From Hymenopus coronatus (lineage: Eukaryota > Arthropoda > Insecta > Mantodea > Hymenopodidae), in assembly GCA_030762935.1 (NCBI GenBank), contig CM060896.1:11050001-11114000 (forward strand): a DNA stretch of 64,000 nucleotides, given 5' to 3'. The translations under genes were made by a program, and so were the position numbers. Of this stretch, positions 24,475 through 35,960 are shown piece by piece; the stretch's first letter is position 1; every line of letters begins with the position of its first letter. The notes under the pieces are model-generated. The model saw only the letters and a list, made by a program, of their open reading frames with translations. It made no database searches and had not been told where the DNA came from.

Positions 24475-24742
24475 GTTTTGTTTCATTTCTATAGCCCCCC
24501 TTTAACATGTAAGGTCATGTCGGGGACTTTACACTTGAAACAACTCGTTGTTTGTAGGTTCTTTTTACCTTTAGTTTTTAAATCATTTTATTTTGCTCAA
24601 ACACACACACATACATGCTTCCAGACACTGTGAAGAATAGGGAATAATTCTGGCTAAAGAAAAATTCCCCGCCCCAGCCGGAAATCGAACACGGGACCTC
24701 TGAGTGATAACTCTGCTCGCTGACCACTCGGCCACGGAGGAA
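24475..24742 (-). mobile_element. tRNA-derived SINE
   Basis: The minus strand starts with a tRNA-like head (24671-24740). It has an A-box-like GTGGCCGAGTGGTC and a B-box-like GTGTTCGATTTCC, then GGGGCGGGGAATTTTTC and a body ending in ...CTATAGAAATG. This is typical of an RNA polymerase III SINE; related copies lie near 49 and 50.4 kb. Confidence 0.82.
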
Positions 24743-25194
24743 GTCAGGTATAAGTTTTGTTGGACATGTTAGGACTAAAGTTTGTGGAAATCAATTGAGA
24801 ATAGGCTTCGATATCGTTGCACCGTTTCGACCAGATTCGGAAATCATATATTTTAGGATTAAAGTAGAAATACTTTGTAACTGACATCGCAAACCTCGCA
24901 CATGGGCGTAAAACAATTTTCGATACTTAATTTGACGACTTTTAAGCCCGAATGAAACTGTTTTATCAGTACTTTTCGTAAATAACAACCGAAGGTGGTT
25001 TTCTTTGTTCCCTTTAGAATTGGTGACAAAGTCCTGTTCTAACAGAACAGAAGATTGAAAAATGCACAGAGAGATATGACTTTGAAGACATTTTTTTTTT
25101 TAAACATTCTTGCAAAATAAACATACTTTTTCTTCATTGAAATAATGAAACATCAAAAATCTCGGCAGGAAAATTTTTGACATTTTTCAGTATG
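24743..25194. other. Unassigned sequence
   Basis: No recognised element. Confidence 0.4.
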
Positions 25195-25445
25195 AATGAA
25201 TATATTCTGTTTGTTATTTTTGTTAACGTCCTTTAATCTGGTTGGTCATATCCGACAATGAATGAAATTGGTGAAATGATGCTGAAATGATCTCTGGATC
25301 CACGGAGCTTAAAGTTACTCGACATTCGTCTTCTCAGGATCAGGGAAAACCCCGAAAAAAACCTTATCCGGGCAACTCACCCTAAGCGTGATTCAAACTC
25401 ACGACCTTTTGAATGTGAGGCAGACGCGCTACTGAATTCTTTTGC
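25195..25445 (-). mobile_element. Second tRNA-derived SINE family, degraded
   Basis: The minus strand shows a tRNA-like head near 25380-25440 (B-box-like GTGAGTTTGAATCACG, A-box region GCGCGTCTGCC). Then comes AGGGTGAGTTGCCC and GGGGTTTTCCCTGATCC, the usual post-tRNA block of a common insect SINE type. 5' boundary approximate. Confidence 0.65.
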
Positions 25446-25559
25446 TAAATAGCAAGAATGGAAGGTATAAGGTGTGAAACCACGGTCAACGCCCGGCATT
25501 TCATCTATTAGTTTTTCCACCTAAAGGGTAGTTTGGGCTGAGAGGATATGTATAAATAT

Positions 25560-25701
25560 ATTTTTACTTTCTCTATAGGCACTATGTACATAGTGTATAG
25601 AGAATGTATTGCACTCCACCAAAAAATTCGATACCGAGATTTCACCGGAAATATATGTTTTAGGGTCCCCTTTATCTAAAAAAAAGCATTTTCGGAAAAA
25701 G

Positions 25702-25739
<38 letters not shown>

Positions 25740-26456
25740 GTGTGTCTGTGAACACGATAACTCAAAAACGAAAAGTAGGTAAAATACCAAACTTGGTATT
25801 TAAGTTTCGTATCTTCCAGGGATGCGACACGAAGATTTTGAGAAAAATCCCCCCACCCTCAACTACCTTTTACATGGAACTTTTTTCGAAAATTTTGATT
25901 TTCTCAAAAATAGCTCTAACGATTTTGATTAAAATTTCGTATATTAAATATATTTACCTGACAAATATAATGTATATCTTGAATTTTCCGGGAATAGCCT
26001 CTGAAGAGTAGTTTAGTCTGAATGAATTTTACTAAATTTTGAATAACTGCTAAACCGTAAGAGATGGACAAACCCTTACTGCACAAAAGATGTAGAGCAC
26101 ATTAAAACACACAAATTTATGTTATATACATTTTTTTTCGTGGAGTTCGTCGTTTTTGTGACATTCCTTATTTTTGGTTTCTGCTATGAAAAACTTATAC
26201 ATTTCTCTTACAGGAATTTGTCAACTGCTGTCCATACAAACAAATGAACTTCAGTCACATAGCAACCAGCTTTTGACTATCACTTTAACCTATGGTACTC
26301 CCTTATTTCACCCCTACTTACAAGGAAGCAAGTAATAAGACTATTTCTGCTAATGTTTTACTGATTAGTATGAAGTTAATAGAAGTATAAGCTTTTTAAG
26401 AATACTTTGTTGCAGGGATATAGAGAAAGCCATGTGAATGGTACACATCAGATTTT
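25560..26456 (+). mobile_element. Family A copy, full length (897 bp)
   Basis: Complete from TTTTTACTTTCTCTATAGG to GGTACACATCAG plus T-run; (GT)n at 25704-25737. A good reference copy. Confidence 0.9.
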
Positions 26457-26520
26457 TAATCTTTCTGTCGCATCCTTGGAAGATAGGAATTTAAATTAGT
26501 TGCTCGCATGCACACAGACC

Positions 26521-27020
26521 TTTTTACTTTCTCTACAATGTAGAGTCTACATGTACTATGTAGATAGTGTATAAAGAAGGTATTGCATACCACCCAAAAA
26601 AGTTGATACCGAGATTTCCCCGGAAATAGACGTTTAAGGCTCCCCTGTGTCCAAAGAGAGAGAGAGAGAAAAAAAAAAAAAAAAAAAGAAAAGAAACATT
26701 TTTAGAAGCATGTCCGTTTGTGTGGGCAGCATATCTCAAAAACGAGAAGACTGTTAAACACCAAACTTGGTATTTAGGTTTTATTTTCTTCTAAGGATGC
26801 GACACGAAGATTGGCAAGAAAATCCCCCCACCACAAACTACGCTTTACATGGACAATTTTTCGAAAAACTTATTTTTTAAAACATGGCTCTAACGATTTT
26901 GATTAAAATTCCGTGTATTAAAGATATTTACATCCCAAATAAAATGTATATTTTGACTTTTCTGGGAATAGCCGCGGAAGTCCTCTTTATTCTGGATGAA
27001 TTTTGCATAACTGCTAAACT
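26521..27020 (+). mobile_element. Family A copy, 3' truncated
   Basis: 5' end with a duplicated palindrome part (CTACAATGTAGAGTCTACATG). (GA)n and A-run near 26655-26690. Ends abruptly after GCATAACTGCTAAACTG, followed by a GC-rich patch. Confidence 0.85.
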
Positions 27021-27410
27021 GCTTCGCCCCTCCCGAGACATTGTTGGATTCCCCCACTACCGGCCGCCTTTGTGCGCGCTGGAAGAGGGAGGAACTGAAT
27101 TTGACCCTACTAGAGCCCCGATTTTTTATGGAATATCAAACTAAGGTAGAAATATGGTCAAATATGTAATGAGCAGATTATTACTATATACATCATCATT
27201 TAAAATTACATTATATGTCCGGATTTTAAATGAAAATTAATTTATTTCACTCACCGGCCAATCATTATACCACGTCATTTATTGCTCCATACTACTTCAT
27301 TTATTTAAATTGCTATCCAGAAATTTCACTTTCACGGTTTTCATAGTACTTTGCGAGCACTGCACACGTTAAACACGTAGGAGCGAAAAGAATTTCCATA
27401 AACATCATTG
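27021..27410. other. Unassigned; GC-rich patch then AT-rich DNA
   Basis: 27021-27125 is GC-rich with CpG (CTACCGGCCGCCTTTGTG), flanked by family A on both sides; the rest is AT-rich. No ORF recognised. Confidence 0.35.
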
Positions 27411-27619
27411 AAGAAATCTGATGTGTTCCATTCATATGAAATACTGTTATTTACTTCCTTGTAAGTAGGAACAAAATAAGGGAGTACCACAGATTAAAGT
27501 GGTAGTCAAAAGCTGGTTGCTATGAGACTGAAGTTTGTATGGACAGCAGTTGACACATTTCTGTATGAGAAAAGTATAAACAATAACAAGGAATATCTAA
27601 AAAAACGATCAACTCCACG
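27411..27619 (-). repeat. Family A 3' fragment (reverse)
   Basis: Starts AAATCTGATGTGTTCC and ends at CAACTCCACGA, where the next forward copy begins nearby. Confidence 0.8.
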
Positions 27620-27649
27620 AATATATATATTTGTTTATTTATTTATTTT

Positions 27650-28295
27650 ATTACTTTCTCTATACGCACTATGTACATAGTGTATAGAGAAGCTATTTCA
27701 CTCCACCCAATAGTTCGATACCGAGATTTCACCGGAAATATATATTTTAGGGTCCCTTTTATCTAAAAAAAAAACATTTTCGGAAAAAGGTCCGTGTGTG
27801 TGTGTGTGTGTGTTCGTGTGTCTATGAACACGATAACTCAAAAACGAAACGTATGCAAAATACCAAACTTGGTATTTAAGTTAAGTATCTTCCAGGGATG
27901 CGACACGAAGATTTTGAGAAAAATTCCCCCACCCCAACTACCCTTTACATGGAACTTTTTTCGAAAATTTTGATTTTCTCAAAAATAGCTCTAACGATTT
28001 TGATTAAAATATCGTATATTAAAGATATTTACCTGACAAATGAAATGTATATCTTGAATTTGCTGGGAATAGCTTATTCTGGATGAATTTTACGGAAATT
28101 TGAATAACTGCTAAACCGTAAGCGATGGATAAAAACTTACGCTACGAAAAATGTAGAGCACGTTAAAACACACAATTTATGTTATATACATTTTTTTCGT
28201 GGAGTTCATCGTTTTTGAGATTCCTTTTTTTGGTTTCTGCTTTGAAAAACTTATACTTTTCTCATACAGAAATTTGTCAACTGCTGTCCATATAA
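27650..28295 (+). mobile_element. Family A copy, left part (split)
   Basis: Begins TTACTTTCTCTATACGC and runs to CAACTGCTGTCCATATAAA. The continuation is at 29225-29440, so this copy was interrupted by the reverse copy between. Confidence 0.88.
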
Positions 28296-28297
28296 AA

Positions 28298-29224
28298 TAA
28301 AAATCTGATGTGTATACCATTCACATGACTTTCTCCATATCCCGCAACAAATAATTCTTAAAAAGCTTATACTTCTATTTACTTTATGCTAATCAGAAAA
28401 AAATAGCAAAATAGTCTAATTACTCGCTTGCTTGTAAGTAGAAGCGAAATAAGGGACAACCGTAGGTTAAAGTGATGGTCAAAAGCTGGTTGCTATGTCA
28501 ATGAAGTTCCTTTGTTTATATCGATAGGAGTTGACAATTTCCTGTATTAAAAAAGTAGACGTTTTTCATAGCAGAAACCAAAAATAAGGAATGTCTCAAA
28601 AACGAAGAACTCCACGAAAAAAATGTATATAACATAAATTGTAAATTGTGTGTTTTAATGTGCTCTACATTTTTTGTAGAGTAAGTTTTTGTCCATCTCT
28701 TACGGTTTAGCAGTTATTCAAAATTTAGTAAAATTCATCCAGAATAAACTACTCTTCAGAGGCTATTCCCAGAAAATTCAAAATATACATTTTATTTGCC
28801 AGGTAAATATGTTTAATATACTAAATTTTAATCAAAATCGTTAGAGCCATTTTTGAGAAAATAAAAATTTTCGAAAAAAGTTCCATGTAAAGGGTAGTTG
28901 GGGGTGGGGGTATTTTTCTCAAAATCTTCGTGTCGCATCCCTGGAAGATACTAAACTTAAATACCAAGTGTGGTATTTTACCGACTTTTCGTTTTTGAGT
29001 TATCGTGTTCACAGACATACGGACACACGCGCGCGCGCGCGCGCACACACACACACACACACACGGACACACACACACACGGACCTTTTTGTGAAAATGC
29101 TTTTTTTGGATATTGGGGACCCTAAAACATATATTTCCGGTGAAATCTCGGTATCGAATTTTTGGGTGGAGTGCAATACTTTCTCTATACACTATGTACA
29201 TAGTGCGTATGGAGAAAGTAAAAA
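28298..29224 (-). mobile_element. Family A copy, full length, inserted into another A copy
   Basis: From AAATCTGATGTGTATACC to GGAGAAAGTAAAAA. The compound (GC)n/(CA)n microsatellite is at about 29027-29080. Flanks on both sides join into a continuous family A copy. Confidence 0.9.
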
Positions 29225-29440
29225 GGAGCTTCAGTAACATAGCAACCAGATTTTGAGTATCACTTTAACCTATGGTACTCTCTTATTTCGCTTCTACTTA
29301 CAAGGAAGCAAGTAATAAGACAATTTCTGCTAATTTTTTCTGATTAGCTTGAAGTAAATAGAAGCATAAGCTTTTTAACAATAATTTGTTGCAGAGATGT
29401 AGAGAAAGTCATGTGAATGGAACACATCAGATTTTTTTTT
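29225..29440 (+). repeat. Family A copy, right part (split)
   Basis: Resumes at GGAGCTTCAGTAACATAGC exactly where the left part stopped, and ends with the 3' hairpin and a T-run. Confidence 0.88.
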
Positions 29441-29447
29441 TATATTT

Positions 29448-29970
29448 ACATGAATTGTGCGTTTTAACGTGCTCTACATTAATTGTGTTGTAAATTTTTG
29501 TCCATCTCTTACGGTTTAGCAGTTATGCAAAATTCCGTAAAATTCATCCAGAATAAGCTATTCCCAGCAAATTCAAGATATACGTTTTATTTGTCGGGTA
29601 AATATCTTTAATACACAATATTTTAATCAAAATCGTTTTAGCCATTATTGATAAAATAAAATTTTTCGAAAAAGCTTCCATGTAAATGGTAGTTGGGGGG
29701 GGGAATTATCCTGAAAATCTACGTGTCGCATCCTTGGAAGATACCAAACCTAAATACCAAGTTTGGTTATTAACGGACCTTTCGTTTTTGAGCTATGCTG
29801 CCCCCCCCCCCACACACACACACACAGATTTTTCTAAAAATGTTTTTTTTTTTTTAGAAATAAGGGGGTCTCAAAATGTATTTCCGGTGAAATGTCAGTA
29901 TCACATTTTTGGTTACAATGCAATACCTTCTCTACACACTATGTGTACAGTACGTGTAGGGAAAGTAAAA
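29448..29970 (-). mobile_element. Family A copy, 3' truncated
   Basis: Reverse copy from TTGTGCGTTTTAACG to GTGTAGGGAAAGTAAAA. Holds a C13 plus (CA)n tract at about 29803-29825. Confidence 0.85.
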
Positions 29971-30244
29971 GTTAAGAATGAGCATGAAACACAGATGCAT
30001 TGTTTATTTCGTAGCAGAGTGCACAGTAAGTTACTTCTCTACATTTTCTTCTGTTTCTTATATCAGTATAATGCCCTTGTGTGTAGATAATGAGCTTTCT
30101 ACATCGCAAGATGTTTGAGAACTGAACTTGAACAAGACTATTTTTCTCTTTTACATTCAGGATCTTGCTTAGAGTGAGGTTTTCTATCCATTACGTCCTG
30201 AAACTTTTGAGACACATTGACTCCAACTATTCATTTTCATATTT

Positions 30245-30296
30245 AAAGAAATCTGATGCTACTCTCACAAGGCTTTCTCTAACTGCTCTGCAAACT

Positions 30297-30297
<1 letters not shown>
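30245..30297 (-). repeat. Family A 3' end, left of the LINE
   Basis: AAATCTGATG, GGCTTTCTCTAACTGC and TCTGCAAACTT, then cut by the poly-T of the LINE. The same copy continues at 35038. Confidence 0.75.
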
Positions 30298-30347
<50 letters not shown>

Positions 30348-30450
30348 GCAATATAATTTATTTTCGGTCGCTTTAACAGCATGGTCATTTCGCGACCTTA
30401 CAAATTATACATACATTTTTTCACATTGGTAAAATATCAAATGATTGTAT

Positions 30451-31298
30451 TTATCTGTACAATAATTCAAAAAGTTTACACTGTCGTATCAATATTATTG
30501 TCTTTTTGATTGTCTGGTGGTTATGTAGAGCACTTGGTAAGTCACTGAAGCCGGCCTGAAGTCTCTGTTTGGCGTATCTCGGACACTGCAGCAGGATGTG
30601 TAGGACAGCCAGTGGTGTGTTGCAGGTCTCACATTTTGATTCTGGGTCTTTATTAATGATGAAGGAATGTGTCAGTTTGCAGTGTCCAATTCTGAGGCGG
30701 GTAATTATTGTCTGTTCACGACGTTCTAATTTTCGGAGGGGTTCGAAGAAATTGGTAGATACGGCTCGGGCATCAAGCAGTTTGCTGTGGGATGTTGACC
30801 ATGTCGTTTTCCAGTTTTCTATAAACAGCTGTTTGGTGTATCTAATGACGTCTTGATGTTATTCTGTGGTCACTGATAAGGATGTCGGGTGGCTTCCTTT
30901 GCAGCTTTATCGGCGTTTTCATTTCCATCGATATTAGCATGTGACGGTACCCAAGTGAGGATTACTTGTTTTCCAGAGCGCTGAGTGATAGAATATAGGT
31001 GAAGTATGTCATTTGTTGAAGGATGCGTAGGACTTAGATTCTGAGTGGCAAGAATTGTGCTTAGTGAATCAGTGTAGATTACATATTCTGTCTGATTGGA
31101 ATTTTGAGTGATGTGCTGCAATGCTTCCTTAACTGCAAAAGCTTCACAGGAGAAAATGGAGAAATATTTGGGTAGTGCGTAGAGCATGGTGTGTGTAGGA
31201 TATATAACTGCACAGCCACGACGTCCATCACTTGTTGCTGATCCATCTGTGAAGATTTCCATAACATCTCTATGACTGTCTTGTAGAGCGTTGTACAT
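30451..31298 (-). pseudogene. LINE ORF2: RNase H domain and C-terminal zinc motif
   Basis: Frame 31298-30870 reads MEIFTDGSATSDGRRG (first catalytic Asp in TDGS), CEAFAVKEAL (Glu), YTDSLSTILATQ (Asp) and WVPSHANIDGNENADKAAKE (His and last Asp). All RNase H I residues remain. A frameshift and a stop near 30870 lead into ITRLRIGHCKLTHSF and CETCNTPLAVLHILLQC, the C-x2-C-x7-H-x4-C motif after RNase H in such LINEs. The ORF closes with TAA at 30451-30453. The upstream part to the reverse transcriptase (31300-31500) is broken. Confidence 0.88.
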
Positions 31299-31514
31299 TT
31301 GTTTGCAGATGAAATTCGGTGTTAGTTTTTGTGTAACAATGAAGTTGAATGTTGATTGTTGGCCGCAGAAGTTGGGGATGAATATTTGGCATTTTAAAGC
31401 CTACTTCTTTGCTGTACTCTATAATTCTGGCATGGAAAGGACGTTGTTTAGATGAACTTGGTGACGAGCTCGTTGGGAAGATGTATCTATGTACTGCATT
31501 AGATGGAATTGGCG

Positions 31515-32780
31515 CTATCTTAATTGCATAGGACAGACTTGATATCTTTCTGCTTCCATCTGGAGACTTGCCACTGGACTAGTAATATAGGCACCCAGAA
31601 CTGGTCTTAGGGCGGTGGACTGTATTTTGTCGAGCATCTTGAGAGTTGTAGGGGATGCAGAGGTATAAATTGCTGTTCCATAGTCAAGTTTAGATCTAAC
31701 ATAGCCTTGTAAGCATTTAGCAAAACGGTGAAGTGAGCGCCCCAACCTTTCGCTGCCAGGCTCATAATAATATTTAGGCGTTTTATGCAATCAGTTTTTA
31801 ACTGTTTCAGGTGTGGCGTCCATGAAAGTTTGCTGTCAAACACCAGCCCAAGAATTTTAATAGTTTTAACGTTCTCAAGTTTGTTCTGATTTAAGAACAA
31901 TTCTAGTTCTGTCATAGGGATCCTTTTTCTGGAGAAAGTAATACATTTTGTTTTAGAGACGGAAAACTTGAAGCCAGTGTCCAACGACCATTGCTGAAGT
32001 TGTTGAAGAGCTGTTTGGAGTAATGCTTGTGTAGAGGTTAAATTTTTACCTTTACAAAATATTGTTAGATCATCAGCGTACAGACAAGACTTGATGGGTG
32101 CACTTAGATAATTAGTTACATTATTAATGGCAACAAGGAATAAAGCGACACTTAGTGCTGATCCTTGGGGGATTCCATTCTTCACCCTAGTTTTTTTGGA
32201 CATTACACCATTGACTTTTACTCTAATGCTACGATTCTGTAGACAATTGTATACTAGGTAAATTATATTTCCTCTAATGTTGGAATCAAGAAGCGATTGT
32301 ATTATGTGACGTTTCGACGCTGTGTCATAAGCTTTTTCAATATCCAGGCTGATTAAAGATAGATGCTGTGATGATGTAAATGCATTTGCTATTTCTGTTT
32401 CAAGGGTCACTAATGAATCAAGGGTTGAATGATGATTTCGGAAGCCATTTTGAGCATAAGTAAAAGAATGTTTGCGTCTCTAGGAACCATTTAAGCCTTT
32501 TGTTGACAATCTTCTCCAAAATGTTACACATTGTGCAGGTCAGGGAAATTGGGCGAAAGTTTTTGGGGAGTGACTGATCTTTGTTCGGTTTCGGAATTGG
32601 GACTACGATGGCTTCACGCCATTGATTAGGGAACACTTTCATAGTCCAAATAAAATTATAGAGCTCAGCGAGGTAAATTAGTCCGTCCTGTGGAAGTTGT
32701 TTTATGAACTCATATGGTATATTATCAGGTCCAGGTGCACGTGAGGAACATGTTTTTAACACTTCCAGGATTTCGTTCAT
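31515..32780 (-). pseudogene. LINE ORF2: reverse transcriptase domain
   Basis: Starts with RAPGPDNIPYEFIKQLP, PIPKPNKDQSLPKNFRPISL (fingers). After a frameshift near 32415 it continues with LSLISLDIEKAYD (first Asp, motif A), NGIPQGSALSVALF (motif B), YADDLTIF (motif C catalytic aspartates), TKCITFSRKR and KILGLVFDSKLSW. A second shift near 31700 leads to CLQGYVRSKLDYGTAIY, the thumb. Motif order and catalytic residues are intact but the frame is interrupted at least twice. Confidence 0.92.
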
Positions 32781-33390
32781 TGTAGTATTCTTCGCAGTTG
32801 TCGTTAAGTTTTGTGACGTCAGTATTTGGGGTTGACGTTGAAACGTTTCGCCATCAGTAGAGCAGTTTGAAATATCTGCAAAAGTATTTGCAAATGTGGC
32901 TGCTATGTCTTCGGTGGTGGTTATGATTGTATTTTCATTCTCTTTTCGTAAGCAGGTTATTTGGTTTGGTCTAAATGAACCACTAATTTTCTTAATTCTG
33001 TTCCAGACAGTAGAAACGGGTATTTTGGTTTAGAGAGGAAGCAAAGGAAGACCAACTCTGCCGTTTACTCTCTTTGATGATTTTGCGAGCTTCCGAACTA
33101 TACTTTTAAAATTTTGTTTTGTTTTCCAGGAATGGATTTCTTTTGTATTGATAAAATGCCCTTTTTTTGATGGCCTCTTTGCATAATTGATTCCACCAGG
33201 GTACTGTTCGTTTATTGGGTGGAATAATTACTTTTGGTATTCTTAGGTCTGCTGATGAGATAATAAGATGTGTTATTTCTGTGATCATAATATCTATGTC
33301 AATAGGATCTCTATTTCCGAGAGGGGGTAACTTCTGGATGCCTTCTGAAATGAGGTTTTTGTATTGTGTCCAATTGGCATTATCGAATTT

Positions 33391-34030
33391 CTATTTGGAA
33401 TGAATTATATAGGAGGCTGTAGGACTATCGAGGTTGACAATAATAGGAAAATGGTCGCTACCTTGGGGAGTAGAATATACTGACCAAGTGAGCTTTGGCC
33501 TAATTGAGGGAGATGATATGGTTAAGTCTATACTGCTGAAGGTTGATGTAGCAGTGTTGAAGTGTGTGGGTTGTAACGTATTTAGGATGGTTAAATTATT
33601 TTGAAGCATTTTATTTTCTATGGTTGTACCTCTGGTGTTTGTGTTGGTGCAACCCCAGAGAGTACTGTGACTATTAATATCACCTGCTAATAAGAATGGT
33701 TGTGGTAGTTGACGTAATAAATCTTGCAGAGCTGTGGGTTCCAAGTCGGTACTGTTGCAGATACACAGAGAAACAGATAGAGTTAGAAATACTGCTACTG
33801 CTTCTAGTGTAGTGTTTAAGGGAATGTGTTTATGCGGAACACTATTTTTGATATATGTGGCTACTCCTCCGCTAGCATGATGTGCTTGCGTACGGTTTTT
33901 GTTGTAGACAGAATAGTGATTTAATTGAGCTGCCTGTCCATCTCGGAAGTTTGTTTCTTGGATGCAAATTGCTATGGGATTGTGACAGTATCTGTTGATG
34001 CGCTGTTGTAAACCATATTTTCATTAATTA
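33391..34030 (-). pseudogene. LINE ORF2: apurinic-like endonuclease
   Basis: Minus strand reads YGLQQRINRYCHNPIAICIQ then ET (metal-binding Glu), ASGGVATYIKNS, LLAGDINSHSTLWG (catalytic Asp and Asn) and TPQGSDHFPIIVNL (SDH motif). The stretch usually reading 'YLPP' is shortened near 33770. A stop separates this from the linker (33390-32781), which reads poorly, for example VWNRIKKISGSF in a different frame. Confidence 0.88.
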
Positions 34031-34039
34031 CGACACGCA

Positions 34040-34700
34040 ACTTTTTTTCCAAACGGGTGGTCTTATTCTTTATGTTCCTATTGGTATAATGCGGATATAG
34101 CAGCCTGAATGTATCTATAAGAGACTTATTTCTTCAGTGTATTCAAGGGCTACCGCAACGACATCTGCGTTACCGGTTGTCCTTTCGTAAAGACTCTGAA
34201 GTTGGAGGAAATCAATGCAAACTTCTCTGGATTTGTCTCCATTAAGGACTTTACAGGCAGTAGATGTTCCAAGATGGACGATGATTTGATTTTCTTCGTG
34301 GCAGGTGTTGCTTGAGTTGACGTGACGTCACGATTATGGTTGTCATTAGAAAACTCTTTAACATTCTCACCTCCTCATATGTGGTTTCACGAGAGCTTTG
34401 GCTCGATGATGAAAGATGGCGCTTAGTACCCATTGGTACTTTATCGGCTGTAATGTTGGCAGAGGTTTTAGGTTGGTCTTTCGTTACAGGTTTAGGTGCT
34501 GATGGATTTACATTCTCTTCCCCTACTGCACTTTTTGTGGTTTTGGCAGAGCAGACACATCATTGTTTGGCGAGGTTGTGTTTGTTGGACTACCCTGGTT
34601 GTTATCAGGATCGGATGAAGTGGCAGTTAGATGTTGATCTTCCTTGCAGTGCTTGGAAATGTGACCTTCCTGTTTACTGGGGTGTCAGAAGAGAAGTAAA
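34040..34700 (-). pseudogene. LINE ORF1 (gag-like) remnant
   Basis: Minus strand reads SKQEGHISKHCKEDQ around 34645-34690. This is the second half of a CCHC zinc knuckle: the GH and last Cys remain, but the first Cys codon is now TGA and the second AGT (Ser). Downstream are Ser/Thr/Pro-rich residues and a short open frame 34433-34251 ending RPSWNIYCL. ORF1 proteins of this type coat the element RNA. The 5' part of ORF1 is missing or unreadable. Confidence 0.7.
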
Positions 34701-34851
34701 TCAATAATTAGTCCCTTCGAAACCTATCTGCATACTTGGTCGAGTTCCTGTGGGGCAATGTACACCTGTCGATGGATGTGTTAAACCAGGTTCAGAAATG
34801 CCTGCACGAAGATAGGTTATAGGAGAGATAGTTTCACCCCACATTCCCCTA

Positions 34852-35037
34852 GTTGCTGTTCAATGACATGATTTGGTATTATGGGGCAAACGTTTGATAT
34901 AACAACTCTCTTATTGGGTGTCAGAAGTGGGAGGACAATATTGTTAACACGTATTGTTTGATGTTTTGAGGTTGCTGTTGCTGTTCAATGACATGATTTG
35001 GTATTATGGGGCAAACATTTGATATAACAACTCTCTT
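34852..35037 (-). repeat. 125-bp-spaced direct repeat at the LINE 5' end
   Basis: TGTTCAATGACATGATTTGG through TATAACAACTCTCTT occurs at about 34857-34912 and again at 34982-35037, shifted by 125 bp, with one base difference seen. The outer copy ends where family A resumes. Tandem 5' UTR units of this sort often act as LINE promoters; that role is inferred. Confidence 0.85.
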
Positions 35038-35547
35038 CTACTCCATGCTAATTGAGATAAACATTAGCAGAATGTTCTTATTACTTAGTTCTTTAAAAGT
35101 AGAAGGGAACTAAAGGAATGCACTCAAATGTTTTAAAAGCTGACGTTATGCGATTGTCATTGCAAATCGCTTCTTTGCTTAGCCAGGAGCAGAACAAAAG
35201 AAAAACAGACATTTCTTGTCCGAGAGAAGTATAAGCAATTCACAATTGAAACCAATAACAAGGAATATCTCGGAAACTGTTACCTCTACAACAAAAATTA
35301 AAGCGACATAAATGGTTTCTTTTGACGAGATATATATTTTTTGTTTAGTAAGTTTTTATACATCTGTTACGGTGTAGCAATTGAGCAAAAATCGACAAAA
35401 TTCAACCAGAATAAAGAGGTCTTCAGAGGCTATTCTCAAAAAATTGAAAACATACTTTTTATTTGGGATGTAAATGTCTTTAATACACGGAAATTTAATC
35501 AAAATCGTTAAGAGCCATTTTTGAGAAAATCGCTTCGTGTCGCATCC
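35038..35547 (-). mobile_element. Family A copy, right part (split by the LINE, cut by a mariner)
   Basis: Resumes with CTACTCCATGCTAATTGAG and runs to CTTCGTGTCGCATCC, where the mariner hairpin begins. The 5' third is absent. Confidence 0.85.
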
Positions 35548-35960
35548 AAGATCTTCGTTTGTTTGAAAGTGCTGCCCTGCTAGCCACGTGTTCAGTTCAG
35601 GGAAAAGGTGCAAGTCGCTGGGTGCCAGGTCAGGACTGTACGGCGGATGATTGAAAATGTCCCATTGAAATTGTTCAAGGAGCCGATAGGTTGTGCCAGT
35701 AGTGTCATGGATCAACACATTTCCTGAAGTCAGCATTCCTCTTCGTTTGTTCTCCGCAAACGTCGTAAAGTACGAAGATCTTCAAAACAACGTCAATGCT
35801 CATTTGAAATCATTGGCGGCAACATTTTTTGAAGCGGGTATTGCAAAGCTTGTGCACAGGTACGATAAATGTCTCAATCTTTTCGGTGATTATGTTGAGA
35901 AGTAGCCATAAGTGTACAAAACTTTTAGTAATAAAATAATTGTTTTCTATGAACTTGTCT
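35548..35960. mobile_element. mariner remnant folded head-to-head
   Basis: Two pieces of one mariner transposase point in opposite directions and meet near 35772. Minus strand 35772-35549 reads ENKRRGMLTSGNVLIHDTTG (second catalytic Asp), LLEQFQWDIFNHPPYSPDLA then PSDLHLF (third Asp). It ends HFQTNEDL at the palindrome AAGATCTTC. Plus strand 35775-35905 resumes at EDLQNNVNAHLKSLAATFF and ends CLNLFGDYVEK then TAG, followed by a short 3' tail. Five residues are missing between the last two Asp. It is inactive. Confidence 0.85.

Larger units (their letters stand above)
30297..35037 (-). mobile_element. Non-LTR retrotransposon with RNase H (I/R1/LOA-like), decayed
   Basis: Minus-strand element of about 4.7 kb ending in a poly-A tail (T-run at 30298-30346). 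In order it encodes a gag-like ORF1 remnant, an apurinic-type endonuclease, a reverse transcriptase with YADD, an RNase H domain and a C-terminal Cys/His motif. An RNase H excludes most Jockey and RTE members and fits the I, R1 or LOA groups. The 5' end carries a 125-bp direct repeat. Frameshifts and stops in every ORF make it inactive. It interrupts a reverse family A copy. Confidence 0.92.

Noticed and set aside
25706..26011. Open frame of about 100 codons found in the same place in several family A copies (also near 18947, 28821, 50530, 53049)
   Set aside because: It begins in the (GT)n tract (Cys-Val repeats), changes length with it, lacks a conserved start and is broken in most copies. 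Its similarity only reflects the repeat's own sequence.
30300..30356. Poly-phenylalanine-ended ORF
   Set aside because: The phenylalanines are the poly-T of the LINE tail.
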